Positions 34,639 through 44,104 of a stretch of 64,000 nucleotides of DNA are shown in pieces. The stretch comes from Brachybacterium avium. GTDB taxonomy: Bacteria > Actinomycetota > Actinomycetes > Actinomycetales > Dermabacteraceae. Made by a program: the position numbers and the translations under genes. The stretch covers positions 1,178,001-1,242,000 of the forward strand of contig NZ_CP022316.1 in assembly GCF_002216795.1 (NCBI RefSeq), given 5' to 3'. Each line of letters starts with the position of its first letter. Positions within the stretch are counted from its first letter, which is position 1. The notes beneath the pieces are model-generated. The model saw only the letters and a list, made by a program, of their open reading frames with translations, did not search any database and had not been told where the DNA came from.

Positions 34639-36592
34639 CCCACGCGCGTCGATCGGTCTCCATGCGCAGCCCGATCCCCAGCGAGACCCCGCCGCCGAAG
34701 AGCAGCAGCAGCACGATGGTGCCGAAGAGGACCGCGGTGCCGGTCGATCCGGGCATCAGCCCCACCAGCAGGCTGTTGATGCCGCTGACCTCGATCACCG
34801 GCTCCGCGGACGCGCTGATGTCCGGGTCGACATCGACCACCAGGGTCGCCTGGACCGGAACTCCCGCGCTGTCGCGGACGTCGTAGGTGATCGGCGTGGT
34901 GCTGCCGGTGAAGCCCTCGACGGGCTCGAAGGTCACCGTGCCGTTGTCCCCGACGGAGAAGGTCCCCTCCCCCGGAATGAGCAGCCGGGTGCCCCGGCCG
35001 TCCTCGAGCTCGGCCAGGTTGGTCGCCTCGAGGGAGCTGATCCGCAGAGTCTCGGGCAGCAGCGGCTGGGCACCGCTGCCGGCGGTGTCATTGCTCAGCA
35101 CGTCCACGGTGACCGGGGTCTGCGGCGCGGTGCGCCCCTCATCCTCGCGCGGCGTGGCGACGACCCCGAGACGATCACCTCCACGGTGGCCTGGACCAGG
35201 TTGTCGGCGTAGATGCCGCGGGCGACGATCCCCACCGGTGCGGCGGTGCCGGTGAAGCCCTCCACGGGCATCATCACCACCGTGCCGGTCTCGTGGTCGA
35301 TCCGCCAGGTGCCCTCCCCCGGGACGACCAGCTCGGCACCGTCCGCGGAGGGTTCCGCGCCCTCGGGGGCCGCTGCCGGGTCGAAGCGCAGCGAGTCCGA
35401 GCTGATGTCTCTGCTGCCCGCACTCATGTCGATGCCGATCACGGTGCCGGGCGCCCCGGCCACGGTCTGCGAGCGCAGGATCGGGTATGCCGTGCTGAGC
35501 TGTGCGGTCGAGGCGGTGTGGCCTTTCCCGTCCCCGCCGGTGATGCCCATCGGCGCGGTCTCGCGCACGTCGTCGCTCTCCGGTGTGAAGCGCACCGTGG
35601 CCGCCGCGCGATCCAGCGCCCAGGTCCCCTGTCCTTCCACCGTCACCTCGGTGCCGTCCTCGGAGGCGCGGTGGGCCTCGGAGGGGCCCAGCGGTTCCAG
35701 GCGCAGCGTCGCCGGGTCGACATACTGCTGCCCCTCTCCCACCACGAACAGGATCTCCTGTCCGTACGGGGCGGACCAGTCGAGGTCGGAGATGATCGGG
35801 ACCGAGAGCGTGATCCGGCCGGCCTGCTCCGCCGCGCCCTCGTCGTCCTCGATCACGAAGCGGACCGGGTCGAGCTGTCGGCCGAGCCCCGGCCCCGAGG
35901 GGGTGTGGGTGATGGTGCCGCCGTCGGCCGCGAGCTGCCAGGCGCCCTGGTCGGGGACCAGGGCCCGGCTCCCGTCGGTGAGCACTGTGGAGCCGGAGGG
36001 CAGGTCCCCCAGCTCCAGGCGTGTGGAGCCCTGGTCGGGGACGCTGCTGGGCAGGTCGATGCTCGTCGCCTCACCGGCCGAGCCGCGTGCCGTGATCTCC
36101 TCCAGCTCCAGCATCTCGGGGTGAGCCGGACCGGCTCGGAGCGGCCCGCGTGCAGTCCGCCGATGGTCAGCTCGATCGGTGCAGTCGGACCTTCCACCCC
36201 GATCAGGGGGGTGAAGACCAGCTGGTCGGCGAGCAGCGACCAGGTCCCCTCCCCCTTCACCTCGAGGCTGCGGGCGTCCTCCCCGAGACTCATCTGCGAG
36301 AGCGTGCTCTCACCGGCGCCCTCGGGCAGGACCAGCTGGGCCGAGTCGAGGTCCACCTCGTCCTCGAGACCGTCCTGGATCAGTGCACCGAGCGGGATGC
36401 GGGTGATCGCGCTGGGGACCATGTGCAGGGTCTGCGTCTCGGCCGGGAACTCGAAGGAGCCGTCCTCCCCAGCGCGGTGGCCGGGAGCGCGGTCGACAGC
36501 GCCAGCACACCGGCTGCGCACAGCGCCGCCGCACGCGCGACCAGGGATCCCGGACGTGCGCGCGAGGAGCGACGCGGCGACGGCTCGAGCAT
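34631..36592 (-). pseudogene. CshA-repeat cell-surface protein, three frameshifts
   Basis: Reassembled from three frames plus a signal-peptide segment, about 654 residues. A signal peptide (SLVARAAALCAAGVLALSTA) is followed by five repeats of about 100 residues with the CshA-type pattern of a (V/I)PGEGT(W/F) turn and a TVTFEPVEGFTGS strand, then a C-terminal membrane helix (GTAVLFGTIVLLLLFGGGVSL) and a short basic tail. No LPxTG is seen. CshA repeats form surface fibrils and adhesins in other Gram-positives. The frame breaks at cccc 36467-36470, gggg 36118-36121 and cccc 35164-35167; each is repaired by one added base, giving LGEDGSF, LTPEMLELE and IVSGVVATP. I think the true gene is intact. 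Confidence 0.75.
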
Positions 36593-36598
36593 CCGGCC

Positions 36599-36604
36599 AG
36601 GGTA
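36599..36604 (-). promoter_or_regulatory. -10 box of the CshA-repeat gene, leaderless spacing
   Basis: On the minus strand TACCCT lies exactly 6 nt before the ATG at 36592. Confidence 0.5.
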
Positions 36605-36657
36605 GCAACGCGTGCCTGGGGACCGGGGAACACCGTCGGCCGGATACGGCCCGCTCG

Positions 36658-36663
36658 TAGAGT
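36658..36663 (+). promoter_or_regulatory. -10 box of the maltokinase gene, leaderless spacing
   Basis: TAGAGT lies exactly 6 nt before the ATG at 36670. With the CshA box it forms a divergent pair of leaderless promoters in 60 bp. Confidence 0.55.
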
Positions 36664-36669
36664 GTCGTC

Positions 36670-38160
36670 ATGGATGCGCGCCATGCTCCCTCCCCCGCCG
36701 CGGCCGACGGCGCTGCGCTCGGCGGCTCCGTCCCGGACGCCGCCCTGGATGTCTCTGCGCTGCCGCCGCTGGAGGAGGTGCTCGAGCTGCTCACCGAGCC
36801 GCTGGCGGCCTGGATGCCCGCCCAGCGCTGGTACGCCCATAAGGGCTCCGGGTCGCCGCGCACCGGGATCCGCGGCTGGGCGCCGTTGCGCGTGGCCCCG
36901 GATCATCTGGTGGTGCTGGTCGTGGTGGCCGTGTCCCTCGCGGGTGGCGGCGAGGCGCTCTACCAGGTGCCGCTGGTGCTGCGGCGCCCCGGCACCGCGC
37001 CGGAGGGGGCCGACGAGGGTGCGCGGGTCGGGACGGTCACGGTCCGCGGCAGTCCGCTGCGCGTGGACGATGCCACCCGAGATGCGGACGGGAGAGCAGC
37101 GATCATCGCCATCCTGGTCTCCGGGGAGGGTGCTCTGGGCCCGTCCCTCGGCCTCTCATCCCATCGCCCGGTCCCCGACGCACCGCTGCCAGTGGGCCGC
37201 GCGATGCGGAGCCGAGTCCTTCTCGGGGAGCAGTCCAACACCTCCCTCATCGTCGAGATCGAGGGCGCCTCCCCGCTGATCGTGAAGCTGTTCCGGGTGC
37301 TGCAGGACGGGCAGAACCCCGATGTGGTGCTGCAGGGCGCGCTGACCGCGGCCGGGAGCACCCGGGTGCCCGCGCTCATCGGCTCCGCGACGGTGGCAGT
37401 GGACCGGATCCGCACCCATTCGCTGCTGGCCCAGGAGTTCCTGCCCGGGGTCGAGGACGCCTGGCGGCACGCACTGCGCCTCGCCGCTGCCGGCGAGGGG
37501 AACGAGGAGGAGATCCGTCGTCTGGGGATGACGGTGGCGGAGGTCCATCGCGACCTCGCCCGGGTGCTCGGCACCGTGATCGCGGACTCCGCGACGGTGG
37601 GGTCGATGGTGGCGCAGATGAGGCAGCGCCTCGCCGCGGTCTCCGCCGAGGTGCCGCAGGTAGCGGTCCATCGCGGCGTGCTCGAGGGGCTGCTGGAGGC
37701 GGCGCTCGAGGTGCCGTGGCCGGCGATGCAGCGCATCCATGGCGATCTCCACCTGGGCCAGGTGCTGCTGTCCCCGGAGCGGGGGTGGGTGCTGTTGGAC
37801 TTCGAGGGCGAGCCGCTGCGCCCGCTGGCCCAGCGCAACCAGCCCGATTCCCCGCTGCGGGACGTGGCCGGCATGCTGCGCAGCCTCGACTACGTCGCCG
37901 GCGCGGTGCGGCAGGAGCACGGGGTCGATGCCGCCGCATGGACGACCGGCGCCCGTGCCGCCTTCCTCTCCGGGTACGGGCAGGAGGCCGGGGAGCCCGC
38001 AGATCCCACGGCCCGGGCTGTCCTGCTGGCGGCGTTCGAGGCCGACAAGGCCGTCTACGAGGCGCTGTACGAGGCGCGGAACCGTCCGGACTGGCTGCCG
38101 ATCCCCGTGGCCGCGCTGGAGCGGATCAGCGCACCAGGCGCGGCGGCGTCAGCGGGCTGA
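36670..38160 (+). CDS. mak: maltokinase-like phosphotransferase
   Basis: 496 residues of the aminoglycoside-phosphotransferase fold, maltokinase (Pep2/Mak) branch. The N-terminal cap has WMPAQRWYAHKG; the kinase core has ILGEQSNTSLIVEIE-like sequence, IHGDLHLGQVLL (catalytic Asp) and VLLDFEGEPLRP (metal-binding Asp). Maltokinase uses ATP to make maltose 1-phosphate, the donor for the GlgE alpha-glucan pathway. No treS, glgE or glgB is linked, so this is an orphan copy. Gene end overlaps the convergent 38126-38632 gene by 35 bp. Confidence 0.85.
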   Translation: MDARHAPSPAAADGAALGGSVPDAALDVSALPPLEEVLELLTEPLAAWMPAQRWYAHKGSGSPRTGIRGWAPLRVAPDHLVVLVVVAVSLAGGGEALYQVPLVLRRPGTAPEGADEGARVGTVTVRGSPLRVDDATRDADGRAAIIAILVSGEGALGPSLGLSSHRPVPDAPLPVGRAMRSRVLLGEQSNTSLIVEIEGASPLIVKLFRVLQDGQNPDVVLQGALTAAGSTRVPALIGSATVAVDRIRTHSLLAQEFLPGVEDAWRHALRLAAAGEGNEEEIRRLGMTVAEVHRDLARVLGTVIADSATVGSMVAQMRQRLAAVSAEVPQVAVHRGVLEGLLEAALEVPWPAMQRIHGDLHLGQVLLSPERGWVLLDFEGEPLRPLAQRNQPDSPLRDVAGMLRSLDYVAGAVRQEHGVDAAAWTTGARAAFLSGYGQEAGEPADPTARAVLLAAFEADKAVYEALYEARNRPDWLPIPVAALERISAPGAAASAG

Positions 38161-38632
38161 GCGCCGAGGACGGGCTGGTGGTGGCCATCGGAGTCAGCGA
38201 GCCGGGCAGGAAGGGTGCGCTGATCGCACGCACCGCGACGCGGACGCCGACGACGATCTCGAGCAGGTCCCCAGCCGCGCTCGTCCAGCTCGCGGTGGTC
38301 ATCCCGGCACCGGCCCGCTCGGAGCGGCGGTGCATTCCCTGGGAGGTCGCGACCCCATCAGCGACTCCGAGCAGCTGCCCGGTGGCGCTCTCGGAACCGG
38401 TCGGGGCACCGGTGCTCACCAGCAGCGCGCTGACATGGCACATGGTCTGCAGCCCGCGCCAGGAGTCGCCGGAGGAACGGTCCCGCTGGGGGCGATGATC
38501 ACGGAAGTCGAGCAGACCGGGCTGCTCCTCGAGCACCGCAGTGGTGACCGCGGTCAGCAGGTCGTGCATGCGCTGATGGGTCTGGTCCTGGCTGGGGATC
38601 GCATCGGGTGCGCCGGAGGGGAGGGCTGACAT
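38126..38632 (-). CDS. hypothetical protein downstream of jetC
   Basis: 168 residues that I do not recognise. The first 50 residues are polar and helical (THQRMHDLLTAVTTAVLEEQ); the middle is Ser/Thr/Ala/Gly-rich and includes SWTSAAGDLLEIVVGVRVAV; there is no signal peptide or clear motif. GGAGGTG lies about 9 nt before the ATG, which supports translation. It is on the jetC strand, 140 bp after it, and could share its transcript. Its 3' end overlaps the maltokinase gene by 35 bp, convergent. Confidence 0.6.
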   Translation of the reverse strand: MSALPSGAPDAIPSQDQTHQRMHDLLTAVTTAVLEEQPGLLDFRDHRPQRDRSSGDSWRGLQTMCHVSALLVSTGAPTGSESATGQLLGVADGVATSQGMHRRSERAGAGMTTASWTSAAGDLLEIVVGVRVAVRAISAPFLPGSLTPMATTSPSSALSPLTPPRLVR

Positions 38633-38772
38633 CGCCGTTCACCTCCCACCCTTGTGCCGCACCCGGGGGGCGACGGCGTCACGCTGCACCGCTCGGCCGG
38701 AGCGGTGGGCGACCAGAGTATCGATTCCGGGCGTCGCTGCCGATGGGGAGAACTCCCCATCGACGTCCCGCC

Positions 38773-41700
38773 CTACTCGTCGGCAGCGGTCGAGACGAAC
38801 TCCACGGGCGCGACCGAGGAGTAGCGGTCCTGCCGGATCGACACCACCCCCACGCCGCCGATGAACGGGGCCAGGGCCTGCGGGTTCTTGCCGGGGTTGG
38901 CGAGGATCACCTGGAAGCCGAAGTGGCGGAACGACTCCATGGCAGCGGTGATGAACTTGCCCGCCCCCTTGGAGAACGCCTCGTCGATGATGATCGGCGC
39001 GTATCTGGGGACCTCGTGGCCGGTGCCTGCCAGCTGGTAGCGCAGGGCCGCGGCGAGGCAGAAGGTGGCGAGCCGCTCGTTCTGACCGCCCGAGAGCGGG
39101 CCACCGGACTCATGGGCGTGGACCACGGTCCCCTCGGCATCGACTTCCTCGGCATGGAAGTGCACATGGCGGCGCACATCCAGGATCACGCGGGAGACCT
39201 GGTCGTCGCGGGTGCGGGCCGCGCCGATCATGTCCATCAGGTGCCGCAGCGAGACGAAGCGCTCCTCGGCCAGGTCGCGATCCCGCGAGATGTCGTTCAG
39301 CGCAGTGTCCGCCACCGCCTCCTCCAGGGCGCGTTTGAACTCGTCGAGCGCGGCCAGGTGCACCGGTCGCATCGACAGCTGCAGGAAGCGTCCGGAGTGG
39401 AACTCGACCTGCGCCAGGAGGGAGTTGATCCGCTGCAGCCGCTTGCGGATCTCCGCCGGCTCCCGGGCGATCGCGGTGGCCAGCGCCTGCACGTCACCGA
39501 GGGTGTTGCCGGTGAAGAACTCGAAGAAGCGGTCCTCGACCTCGGGCAGCTTCTCCTCCTCGATCCGCTGCAGGATGGCGAGGTAATCGTCGACCCCTTC
39601 GAGCGTCGGGGCGGTGTCCCCCGCCTGGGCGGGCCAGCGGCGGGAGAACTCCCGCATCGCGGTGCGCATGTCCTCCTCGGCGCGGGAGGTGCGACGGGTC
39701 AGGTCCATCAGCTCCGCGTCCAGGGTCGCAGAGGCGTCCTTGGTGACCTGGTCGATGGTCGACAGCACCAGCGTGGGGGCGATCGCGGCGAACCGCTCGG
39801 CCAGCTCCTGCTCGATCGCGGGATCGAGCGTCGACTCGGCGACCCGCTCGCGGGCCCGGACCAGGCGCTCTTCGGCGCGCTCGGCCTGCTCCCCGAGCTT
39901 GCCGGCACTGCGCACCACCTCCAGCAGCTCCTCGTCACTGCCGGCGATGGACTGCTCGACGTCCTCGATCTGGCGTGCCAGCTCGGCCAGCGCGGCCGAG
40001 CCGTCCTCCGCGGCGCGCACCATGTCGCGCAGGTTCGCCACTCGCCGGGCCACCGAGGCGGCGTCGATGTCGTCCCAGGTGACAGCGCTGATCATCTGCA
40101 GCGCGTAGAGGCGCTCGCGGCGCCGCTCCCGCTCGGCCTCGACGTCCTTGCGTCGGGCCTGCGCCTCGAAGAGCGCCTGCTCGGCGCGGGTGCGCTCGGC
40201 TTCGAACACGGCCCGCTTGGCGCGGTTGTCGAAGCCCAGCACCCACTGGGAGCGGTCGTTGATCTGGCGGTCGGCGTTCTTCTCGTGCCGGGCGGCGGAG
40301 TGCTTGATCTGCCCGGAGCGCAGCACGGCCCGGGTCAGCCGGGTGAACTCCTCCAGGCTCTCGGCGCAGGTGTAGTCCATGCGAGAGGCGATCTCGTGGG
40401 ACAGCCAGACATGGAACTCGCCGTCCTTGACGTCGAGCTTCGCCGCCAGGGAGCGGTCATCGATGTTCTTGGCCGGGCGGCGCAGGTCGGTGTTGACCCG
40501 GTTGTAGGAGATCCGGCGGCGCAGCCTGGTGCGGTCGATGACGGCGGCGACCTCGCGGTAGATGCGGTCGGGGACCAGGATCGAGCGGGCCAGGCCGCGC
40601 AGCGCCTGCTCGGCGGCGGCCGTCCACTCCTCCTCCCCGGTGCGCACCTGCAGCAGCTCGGCGGCGAAGGGCAGCTCGGCAGGCGAGATGCCGACCTCGG
40701 CGGCGATGTGGTCGCGCAGGGCGACGTCCTCGGAGTGGAGGTTCGAGGCGCGGGTGGTGAGGGAGGTGAGCTCCTCCCGGGTGCGGGCGAGGGTCTGGCC
40801 CAGCTCGCGCACTGCCGCCTCGGCCTCCCAGCGGGCGGCGTCGGCCCCCTTCTCCTCATCCTCCAGGGACTCGCGCAGCGCCGTCACCTCGCGCTGCAGC
40901 GCGAGGAACATGTCCTCCCCCGCCGGGGTGCGCAGCTCGACGGTGGCGAGCTGGGCGGCGAACTCTGTGCCACGCTCGCGGCGCCGCTCCCGCTCCACCT
41001 CGAGGCCGGCGATCTGCTGCTTCCAGTCGTCGATCTCGCCGCCGCCGGCGCGCTTGCGCTGCTCCTTGAGCTGGGCGAGGTCGGAGCGGGCCTCGGTGAC
41101 GTCCTGGGTGAGCCGGCGCTGCTGCGCGGCGAGCCGGTCCCGCTCGAGCTGGAGCCGGTCGGTCTCGTCGCCCAGCAGCCGCACCAGGTGCTGGGCGGCG
41201 AAGACGTCGATATCCGCCCGACGGTCCACCAGCGCGCCGCCGCGCTCGCGCATGGCGGCCCAGTCCTCGTGCGAGCCGCGCAGGGTGCGCAGCAGCTCGC
41301 GCTGCTCGCGAGCGGTCACCAGCGCCTCGTACACCTCGGAGAGGTTCTGGAAGTTCGCCAGCGCCTGGTCGGCGAGCTCGAAGGTGCGCGGGGCGTCGAG
41401 CATGTAGTCGCGCAGCAGAGCGTTGACATCGCCGAGCTCCTTGGCGGACTGGATCTTGTGCAGCAGCCCCAGCGCCTTCTCGTCCGGGATGCCCAGCAGC
41501 TGGCAGAACGCGGCACGGTACTCACGGAACTGACGGAAGGTCTGGGTGCCCGGATGCGCGGCCTCGAGCGCCTTGCCCTCGATCTGGGTGGAGACGAACT
41601 GGCGCAGATCCGTGACGTCCAGAGGCTTCCGGGCGATGACGTACAGGCTCTTGACGTCCGAATCCGCGGAGTGGCCGGCGTGCAGCAGGAGCAACCGGGA

Positions 41701-42165
41701 GAGCTGGATGGTGCCGCCCTTGCCGTCGCTGTAGCGCAGGGTCAGCACCGACAGGGTGGTCTTCTCCCGCAGCACCTCCTGACTGAACTCGCCGGAGGCC
41801 TGGTCATAGGCCATCGCCCAGGCGCCGCGCACATAGCTGGCCACGGTGCGGCGGTACTTCGACCGATTCGGGCCGGCATCGGACGCCGCAGCGTTGAACT
41901 GCAGGCCGCGCGGCGGCGTCAGCAGTGCGCTGATCGCGTCCAGCAGGGTGGACTTGCCGGTGCCGGGACCGCCGGTGAGGAAGAACCCCTTGGAGGAGAT
42001 CGCCAGGTCATGAGTGCCGTGGAAGGTCCCCCAATTGGAGATCTGCACGGCGACCAGCCGCCACTGCCCGGGATGGGGGTGGTCGGGGTCGCGCTCCACC
42101 GGCTGGGCGGGCGCGTCGGTCTCGGCCATGCCGGGGAGGTCGAGGGTGTCGGCTGCGGATTCCAC
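38773..42165 (-). CDS. jetC: JetC-like MukB/SMC-family ATPase (Wadjet/MksB), separated from its partners
   Basis: 1130 residues, the normal size of JetC/MksB. The N-terminal ATPase lobe begins QWRLVAVQISNWGTFHGTHD and has Walker A GGPGTGKST (about 65-73). Long coiled-coil arms rich in Glu/Arg and Leu flank a hinge (about 430-640). The C-terminal lobe has the ABC signature GGPLSGGQNERLATFC and Walker B YAPIIIDEAFSKG. This SMC-like motor, with JetA (kleisin) and JetB, extrudes DNA loops, and in Wadjet the JetD nuclease then cuts plasmids. Here no jetA, jetB or jetD is adjacent; a JetB lies at 62105-62803. The GTG at 42165 was chosen because a TACCCT box is 6 nt upstream; an ATG at 42129 is the alternative. 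Confidence 0.9.
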   Translation of the reverse strand: MESAADTLDLPGMAETDAPAQPVERDPDHPHPGQWRLVAVQISNWGTFHGTHDLAISSKGFFLTGGPGTGKSTLLDAISALLTPPRGLQFNAAASDAGPNRSKYRRTVASYVRGAWAMAYDQASGEFSQEVLREKTTLSVLTLRYSDGKGGTIQLSRLLLLHAGHSADSDVKSLYVIARKPLDVTDLRQFVSTQIEGKALEAAHPGTQTFRQFREYRAAFCQLLGIPDEKALGLLHKIQSAKELGDVNALLRDYMLDAPRTFELADQALANFQNLSEVYEALVTAREQRELLRTLRGSHEDWAAMRERGGALVDRRADIDVFAAQHLVRLLGDETDRLQLERDRLAAQQRRLTQDVTEARSDLAQLKEQRKRAGGGEIDDWKQQIAGLEVERERRRERGTEFAAQLATVELRTPAGEDMFLALQREVTALRESLEDEEKGADAARWEAEAAVRELGQTLARTREELTSLTTRASNLHSEDVALRDHIAAEVGISPAELPFAAELLQVRTGEEEWTAAAEQALRGLARSILVPDRIYREVAAVIDRTRLRRRISYNRVNTDLRRPAKNIDDRSLAAKLDVKDGEFHVWLSHEIASRMDYTCAESLEEFTRLTRAVLRSGQIKHSAARHEKNADRQINDRSQWVLGFDNRAKRAVFEAERTRAEQALFEAQARRKDVEAERERRRERLYALQMISAVTWDDIDAASVARRVANLRDMVRAAEDGSAALAELARQIEDVEQSIAGSDEELLEVVRSAGKLGEQAERAEERLVRARERVAESTLDPAIEQELAERFAAIAPTLVLSTIDQVTKDASATLDAELMDLTRRTSRAEEDMRTAMREFSRRWPAQAGDTAPTLEGVDDYLAILQRIEEEKLPEVEDRFFEFFTGNTLGDVQALATAIAREPAEIRKRLQRINSLLAQVEFHSGRFLQLSMRPVHLAALDEFKRALEEAVADTALNDISRDRDLAEERFVSLRHLMDMIGAARTRDDQVSRVILDVRRHVHFHAEEVDAEGTVVHAHESGGPLSGGQNERLATFCLAAALRYQLAGTGHEVPRYAPIIIDEAFSKGAGKFITAAMESFRHFGFQVILANPGKNPQALAPFIGGVGVVSIRQDRYSSVAPVEFVSTAADE

Positions 42166-42171
42166 CCCTGC

Positions 42172-42177
42172 AGGGTA
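42172..42177 (-). promoter_or_regulatory. -10 box of jetC, leaderless spacing
   Basis: On the minus strand TACCCT lies exactly 6 nt before the GTG at 42165. It shows that jetC has its own start signal and does not depend on an upstream jetAB. Confidence 0.5.
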
Positions 42178-42239
42178 CCGGGAGCATCCGCCCGGGCGGG
42201 CACCGCGCGGGGCGCGCCTCCACCCGCCGATCACCTTGC

Positions 42240-42245
42240 TATAGT
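42240..42245 (+). promoter_or_regulatory. -10 box of the GlfT2-like operon
   Basis: TATAGT, a near-consensus -10, about 113 nt before the ATG at 42358. No convincing -35. It would drive the wall-polymer operon from 42.36 kb. Confidence 0.55.
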
Positions 42246-42357
42246 CGCGAAGCTACCGGGGATCACCCCGCAGCGGTCGGCCCCCCTCGATCGACCCTCC
42301 GCCCAGCGATGCGCAGCGACCGAGTCCCGGATCCGTCCGACGTCGTCAGGAGTATGG

Positions 42358-44102
42358 ATGCAGGACGTGCCGAGCGATTCCGGCTCGCCGGATGAGCACG
42401 GCGCCGCCACCTTCGACGGCGCCCGCGCTGACGCGTCATCGACGGTTCTGCAGCGCACCGATGCTCTCGCCTCACCCCTTCTGTGGGGGCAGGCCTTCCC
42501 GGTCGCCGCCTGGAAGCAGGTGCTCGGCGAACGCTCCGTGACCCTGTCTCTCGCGGACGGTCCCGCCACGCTGCTCGGCGCTCGCCACGGTCACGTACGG
42601 CGCCACGGCCTCCTCGCCGCGGGACGGCACGAGATCCCCCTGGCCGAGCACGACGACGACTGGCTCTGGGTCGACGACGCTGCAGGCGCGGTCACCTGGA
42701 CGCTGCCGGAGCGGGTGGAGCTGGCCCCGGTGACCGTGGTGATCCCCACCTACCGCCGGGAGGAGGACGCCCTCGCCCAGGCCCGCCGCTTCCTGCAGAT
42801 GGAGGTCGTCACGTCCGTGGTGGTCGTGGACCAGGGCGGAACGCTGCCGGACCACCGCGAGTTCGCGCATCTGCTCGCCACGCACCCGAGCCTCCAGCTG
42901 GTGACGCAGGCGAACCTCGGAGGTTCTGGCGGCTATGCCCGCGGGATGCTCGAAGCCTCCCGGGACCCAGCCGCAGCGGTGCTCTTCTCCGACGACGACG
43001 CGGTCCTGTCCGAGGAGTCCCTGCGTCGGATGGTGACCTACCAGGCGCTGTCCGCCGTGCCCACCATCGTCGGCACCCCGCTGTTCTCCGCCGCACGTCC
43101 CTCTCTCCTGGTCGCCCACACCGAGAAGGTGGACAGCAGAGCCTTCCAATGGAGGTCCAGTGATCGCAGGCGCGGCGCGACCGATCTGGCGGGCACCGGC
43201 CCGGCGGACTGGACCTTCCTGACCGCACAGGGCGAGGCGAACTACACCGGCTGGTGGGGCACCCTGTTCCCCCGGGCACGGCCCTCGAGCTCGGATACCC
43301 CGCCCCCCTGTTCCTGAAGTGGGATGACGCCGAATACGGGCTGCGTGCCACCGCGCACGGCTACCGCCACGCGGTGCTGCCGGGCACTGCGGTGCATCAT
43401 CCGCCGTGGACCGCGTACCGGACGCAGATGACGTGGACCGCACGGGTCCTGCACCGCAATCGGCTGGCGGTCGCCGCGGCCTATGGTGCCGGGCGCGGAG
43501 TGGTCGGCTCCTCGTTGCTGCACCAGGCCAAGCATGTCCTGTCCGGTCATCTGCTGACCGCCGAGCTCTGGGAGCACGGCATCGACGCGGTGCGCGGCGG
43601 TCCACAGGGCTGGCTGGGCGATGACCTGGGACGCGCACGGGCCGAGGGCGCACAGATCGTCGACCGCTGGCACCGCGAGAACGACATCGACTCCGAGCTG
43701 CCGCCCACCCATCCTTCCCCGCTGCCCCTGCCCACGGCGCTGCGGCATGCGCTGGGGCGGATGCTGCGCCCCGACGGACCGCCGCGGGTGGTGCTCGACG
43801 TGTCCGCCGATCTCGTGCACTGGCGCACCACGCTCGGCGGCGATGCCCTGCGGATCATCGATGACGCCGGGAAGGTCGAGGTAGCCTTCGCGGTGCAGGG
43901 CTCGGCGATGCGCCGCGCCCTCGCACGTTCGCTGAGGTCGCATCTCGACCTGGCGCAGCGCTGGCCCGAGCTCCGGGCGAGCTACCGCCGCGCACTTCCC
44001 CTGCACACGACCGGGAGCTTCTGGTCCGCGCTGATCGCCGCCGCGGATCTCCCTGTCGGCGAGGGTAGCGCCATCACCGACGACTCCCCCGGAAGGACCT
44101 GA
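42358..44102 (+). pseudogene. GlfT2-like family 2 glycosyltransferase, one frameshift
   Basis: About 581 residues once repaired. An N-terminal beta domain (about 1-120) precedes the GT-A core (APVTVVIPTYRREEDALAQ), the metal motif LFSDDDAVLSEESL, and WDDAEYGLR, the WDDxE motif of polymerising galactofuranosyltransferases such as GlfT2. A helical C-terminal domain follows. It probably adds sugar units to a wall polymer from a UDP-sugar. The frame breaks at the ccccc run 43269-43273; one extra C restores LFPPGTALELGYPAPLF. The ATG has AGGAG 6 nt upstream. The stop is 2 nt before the next ATG. Confidence 0.83.
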
Positions 44103-44104
44103 CC

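Noticed and set aside
34631..34760. LPxTG sorting signal at the end of the CshA protein
   Set aside because: The sequence before the helix is LMPGSTG, without the LPxTG order, and the tail is short and mixed in charge.
38608..43317. A 1569-codon plus-strand open frame across jetC
   Set aside because: It is the antisense of jetC at high GC; only its last part (from 42358) is the true GlfT2-like gene.
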